A stretch of DNA of 33,276 nt from NCBI GenBank assembly GCA_021735645.1, contig JAIPGP010000040.1:1-33276 (forward strand), written 5' to 3'. Shown here one piece after another: positions 30,624 through 33,276 of this stretch. The notes beneath the pieces are model-generated. The model made no database searches. It was not told the origin of the DNA and saw only the letters and a list, made by a program, of their open reading frames with translations. The stretch's first letter is position 1, and each line of letters begins with the position of its first letter. The DNA is from Candidatus Cloacimonadota bacterium. Its GTDB lineage: Bacteria > Cloacimonadota > Cloacimonadia > Cloacimonadales > TCS61. A program made the translations under genes and the position numbers.

Positions 30624-32378
30624 TTACGGTTTCCGGTTCAGAAATTCATGGGCATTATATAATCTGTAATATTCACCCCTCGCAGCGAGCAGTTTTGCAT
30701 GACTGCCCTGTTCTATTATGCAGCCATCTTTGAGCACGAGTATCTCATCAGCATTCTGCACAGTGGTAAGTCGATGTGCAATTATAAAGGTAGTTCGATT
30801 TCTGGCAAGTTGATTGATCGCCTGCTGTATTTTCACTTCCGCTTCATTATCAAGTGCAGAAGTTGCTTCATCCATTAGCAAAATTGGGGCATTTTTTAGA
30901 ATCGCTCGAGCAATGGCAATCCTCTGTCTTTGACCTCCTGATAATACAACACCTCTTTCAGCCAGCGGTGTATCATAAGCATTAGGAAGCTTTTTGATAA
31001 AATCATCAGCATTAGCCATCCGGGCAGCTTCTTCTACTTCTCTATCACTGGCACCTATTCTACCATAGCGGATATTTTCCCGGATCGTGCCCCAGAATAA
31101 AAAGCCTTCCTGCATAACTAAAGATATATTCTGCCGCAGCCAGAAAATCTGCAGTTCTTTTATATTTATCCCATCCAGCAGAATTTTCCCTGCCGTAGGA
31201 TCATAAAATCTCATCAGCAGGTTAAATACAGTTGTTTTCCCACTGCCACTGGCTCCCACCAAGGCAATGGTTTTCCCAGGAGAAATGCTGATATTTAAGT
31301 CCTGCAAGGCTGCCTGATTTGTTCCTTCATAATAAAAAGTGACATTTTCAAATTGAAAAGCGCCTTCGGCAGCTCCTTTCGGAATAACGGGAAAGACAAT
31401 TTCCGGGGGCTGCGGTATGGTATCCAGCACAGCATATATTCGCTGGATGGAACTCATTCCGGCTTCGATTATTGCAGTAGTGCTGCTTAACCTGATTATG
31501 GGATTATATAGAAAACCCAGGTATGTATAAAATGCTACGATCTCTCCTGTGGTCATTGTTCCATAGCGTATCGCATAATAACTGCCCATGCTCAAAACCA
31601 GCAAAATACCAAATAAAGTCAAATATTCTGTTAACCCGCCAAAAAGAGCATTGAATGTATAAGTCTTTATCCGCAGACGCCGGTCTTCTTCGAGATATTT
31701 ATTAAATTGCTGCATTCTTTCCTGTTCAAGATTAAAGGCACGAACAACCCTGATGCCGGCAATGGAGTCATGAAACTCGCTGGATAGCTGGGCATAATTC
31801 TCTCTGATTGAGCGGTTCATTTCACCGATGTTTCGCCGGAAATATTTATGTACCAAGGCATATACGGGCAGTATCATGATGGAAATCAACGCCAGCTTGA
31901 AATTCATAAACATTAGTATTGTTCCTATGATCAGGATCAGCAGCAGGTCTTCCAGAAGATAGATGAGCGAATTAGTGGTCATCATTTCCGTATTCATCAC
32001 GTCATCCAGCATGTGATTCATGATATCTCCTGTTTTATTATCATCAAAGTAGATAAATGAGAGTAATTGAAAATGATGCATCAGCTTGTTCCGCAGATCA
32101 TATATATAATGATACCCAAAATTGAGCATCCGGTTATTTCGCCAGATAAAAGCACCCATCCGAATAAGATAAAGCCCTGCCAGAACTACTGCGCTTCTGG
32201 CTAATGGCTCAAAATCACCTTCTGGTATATAAACATCTATTATATCTCGAAAAAATCGAGGCAACATCGTCTGTATCCATACAATCACCAGCATCATTGC
32301 CAGCGCAATTGAAAGATATTTCCAGTAAGGCTGCGTGGATTTCACGTAACGTAAAAAATAGCTGCTCTGCTTTGGCAT
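30624..32378 (-). CDS. ABC transporter half-unit (permease fused to ATPase, MsbA/LmrA type)
   Basis: A 584-aa exporter-type half-transporter: an N-terminal membrane domain of six helices (about 15-310) and a C-terminal nucleotide-binding domain. From the chosen start, Walker A GASGSGKTT is at 375-383, Q-loop Q423, signature LSGGQ at 479-483, Walker B ILLMDEA at 499-505, and H-loop H535. It should act as a homodimer or with a partner; no partner is next to it. Substrate is unknown (lipid, peptide or drug). Start: the ATG at 32378 has GGGG close upstream and gives the family length. The frame could extend 35 codons to a TTG at 32483, but that stretch is not conserved-looking and overlaps a 16-base inverted repeat. 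It is convergent with pmbA. Confidence 0.92.
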   Translation of the reverse strand: MPKQSSYFLRYVKSTQPYWKYLSIALAMMLVIVWIQTMLPRFFRDIIDVYIPEGDFEPLARSAVVLAGLYLIRMGAFIWRNNRMLNFGYHYIYDLRNKLMHHFQLLSFIYFDDNKTGDIMNHMLDDVMNTEMMTTNSLIYLLEDLLLILIIGTILMFMNFKLALISIMILPVYALVHKYFRRNIGEMNRSIRENYAQLSSEFHDSIAGIRVVRAFNLEQERMQQFNKYLEEDRRLRIKTYTFNALFGGLTEYLTLFGILLVLSMGSYYAIRYGTMTTGEIVAFYTYLGFLYNPIIRLSSTTAIIEAGMSSIQRIYAVLDTIPQPPEIVFPVIPKGAAEGAFQFENVTFYYEGTNQAALQDLNISISPGKTIALVGASGSGKTTVFNLLMRFYDPTAGKILLDGINIKELQIFWLRQNISLVMQEGFLFWGTIRENIRYGRIGASDREVEEAARMANADDFIKKLPNAYDTPLAERGVVLSGGQRQRIAIARAILKNAPILLMDEATSALDNEAEVKIQQAINQLARNRTTFIIAHRLTTVQNADEILVLKDGCIIEQGSHAKLLAARGEYYRLYNAHEFLNRKP

Positions 32379-32880
32379 TTTTTCCCCATCCATTATTATT
32401 ACTTGTATTTTTTGCTGACCTGATAATTCTGGCAACAAATTTAGCATATTTTTTTTACCGCTCAGGAATAAGCATTGCGTCAATCTTTAAAAAAAGCAAG
32501 ATGCAAAAAGAAAAGGTATTCCACTCACGGTATTTTTACATTTCTTCTTAAGCATTACCTCATAAATATCTGTGATTTTTAACTTGTTCTTTTAAATTCT
32601 ATCTGCGTTGTTCATCGCTTCAATATCAAAGGATATTGAAGCTCTTCTCGCCGTATATAATTCAAAATTACTGCGTTAAAATGTGACACATATTTATGAC
32701 GCAATGCTTATTATTGATTTTAGAAAATTGTCGGTCACATTTTTACACTTTTTCCCTAATACATGCCCCGTATTTTATTTTTCTTTGATATTTTTATTCA
32801 GCAAATCCAGATCAATCATCTCTTATCATTCCCTTATTCAATATTGTTCGTGTTTGTTCGCGGCTAAACAATTCTTACAT
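32379..32880. other. Gene-free stretch upstream of the ABC transporter
   Basis: I see no credible gene. It holds the inverted-repeat structure described next. The rest is AT-rich. Confidence 0.5.
32467..32712. repeat. 246-bp unit with 16-bp terminal inverted repeats and a central palindrome (MITE-like)
   Basis: AATAAGCATTGCGTCA (32467-32482) is repeated exactly in inverse as TGACGCAATGCTTATT (32697-32712). Between them GCTTCAATATC (32617-32627) and GATATTGAAGC (32632-32642) form a perfect 11-bp hairpin with loop AAAG. No target-site duplication could be seen. Short size, inverted ends and no ORF would suit a miniature transposable element, but this is a single copy in the window. Confidence 0.4.
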
Positions 32881-33000
32881 TTTATGTAGCTTAATCCTCC
32901 CGGATTAAGCCTTTTATTTCCATCAAACTGGAAAGTTTGATCTACATCTAACATGCTCTCGTTCTTCACATTACATTCTCCGTGTGGTCAGTGTGGTCGG
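32881..33000. repeat. 120-bp direct repeat, copy 1 (double hairpin)
   Basis: Copy 1 of two direct repeats at a distance of 138 bases, differing at 4 of 120 positions. It contains a 9-bp hairpin (GCTTAATCC and GGATTAAGC, loop TCCC) followed by TTTTATTT. A second, 8-bp hairpin (ATCAAACT and AGTTTGAT, loop GGAA) comes next. The first hairpin with its T-rich tail could act as a terminator on the plus strand. Confidence 0.9.
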
Positions 33001-33018
33001 TGGTTAAAATTGAATTGC

Positions 33019-33138
33019 TTTATGTAGCTTAATCCTCCCGGATTAAGCCTTTTATTTCCATCAAACTGGAAAATTTGATCTACATCTAACATGCCCTCGA
33101 TCTTAACATTACATTCTCCGTGTGGTCAGTGTGGTCGG
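33019..33138. repeat. 120-bp direct repeat, copy 2 (double hairpin), split by a group II intron
   Basis: Copy 2 of the repeat at 32881-33000. The first hairpin is identical; the second hairpin has one mismatched pair. Its homology to copy 1 runs to GTGGTCGG at 33131-33138 and stops exactly where the intron begins. Copy 1 shows what the uninterrupted sequence looks like (TGGTTAAAA follows). Confidence 0.9.
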
Positions 33139-33276
33139 GTGCGTCACGAAGTGGTGTGCCTCTAACTGGTGAAAGTCCAGTCCGGTTAATTTTCTGTTCA
33201 GCCGGAAGTGAAAAAGATGGTTATCTCCAGTAATGGAATAATCAAAGCTCTTTGAATCGGTAAGTAAGCCGTAGCG
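33139..33276 (+). mobile_element. 5' end of a group II intron (domain I), cut by the window edge
   Basis: The sequence starts with GTGCG, the 5' signature of group II introns. It continues with the usual domain I opening: CTCTAACTGGTGAAAGTCCAGT (hairpin ACTGG/CCAGT around TGAAAGT), then CAGCCGGAAGTGAAAAAGATGG and a GTAAGTAAGCCGTAGCG stretch. The 5' boundary is fixed by the break in the 120-bp repeat. The reverse transcriptase gene and domains II-VI would lie to the right. The subclass cannot be settled from 138 bases. Confidence 0.8.

Noticed and set aside
32683-32889. 68-codon plus-strand ORF
   Set aside because: No Shine-Dalgarno sequence, Phe/Ser/Tyr-rich composition typical of random AT-rich DNA, and it overlaps the repeats.
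32881-33138. CRISPR-like array in the right-hand repeats
   Set aside because: Only two long copies (120 bp) with an 18-bp gap; unit and spacer sizes do not fit and no cas gene is in the window.

Overview
The window reads as a piece of a low-GC bacterial chromosome from the FCB superphylum, most likely a Candidatus Cloacimonadota (WWE1)-type organism. This is inferred from style, not from a marker gene. Five very large secreted proteins end in a 'YPNPFNPET' C-terminal domain, two of them carry a C25 (gingipain-like) fold, there is a DUF4900-like secreted family, and housekeeping genes are packed with 4-base overlaps.

Layout. (1) Positions 1-3259 are the right end of an integrative element: a truncated DUF4373-like gene, an excisionase-type HTH gene, an unrecognised 294-aa gene and a tyrosine recombinase, all on the minus strand. 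The element ends in a bare 3' tRNA fragment (3232-3259) that serves as the attachment site; the intact tRNA should lie left of the window. (2) 3507-7164 is a minus-strand housekeeping operon folC-tmk-ctpA with a terminator at each end. (3) 7190-8305 encodes a pilin-like membrane-anchored protein of unknown role. (4) 8528-26940 is one minus-strand operon of five exported proteins behind a sigma-70-like promoter. In transcription order they are A' (DUF4900-like), B' (C25), C (beta-helix), B (C25), A (DUF4900-like), a mirror-image order of paralogue pairs around the beta-helix gene. Both C25 copies have lost the histidine expected in the GHG motif.

(5) 26941-27895 has no large gene but is the most interesting stretch. 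It holds 9-bp tandem repeats, two 7-1-7 palindromes 30 bp apart, a consensus-perfect sigma-54 promoter about 150 bp downstream of them, two tandem 19/20-codon ORFs with a shared W-N-x-R-x-x-R core, and a strong RNA hairpin. Directly downstream are tldD and pmbA (tldE), the two subunits of a peptidase known to act on small peptides. The arrangement suggests, without proving it, a sigma-54-controlled micropeptide/TldDE unit. (6) 30624-32378 is a minus-strand ABC exporter half-transporter, convergent with pmbA. (7) 32379-33138 is gene-free and repeat-rich: a 16-bp inverted repeat pair around a palindrome, then two 120-bp direct repeats each made of two hairpins. (8) A group II intron begins at 33139 inside the second repeat copy and runs off the right edge.
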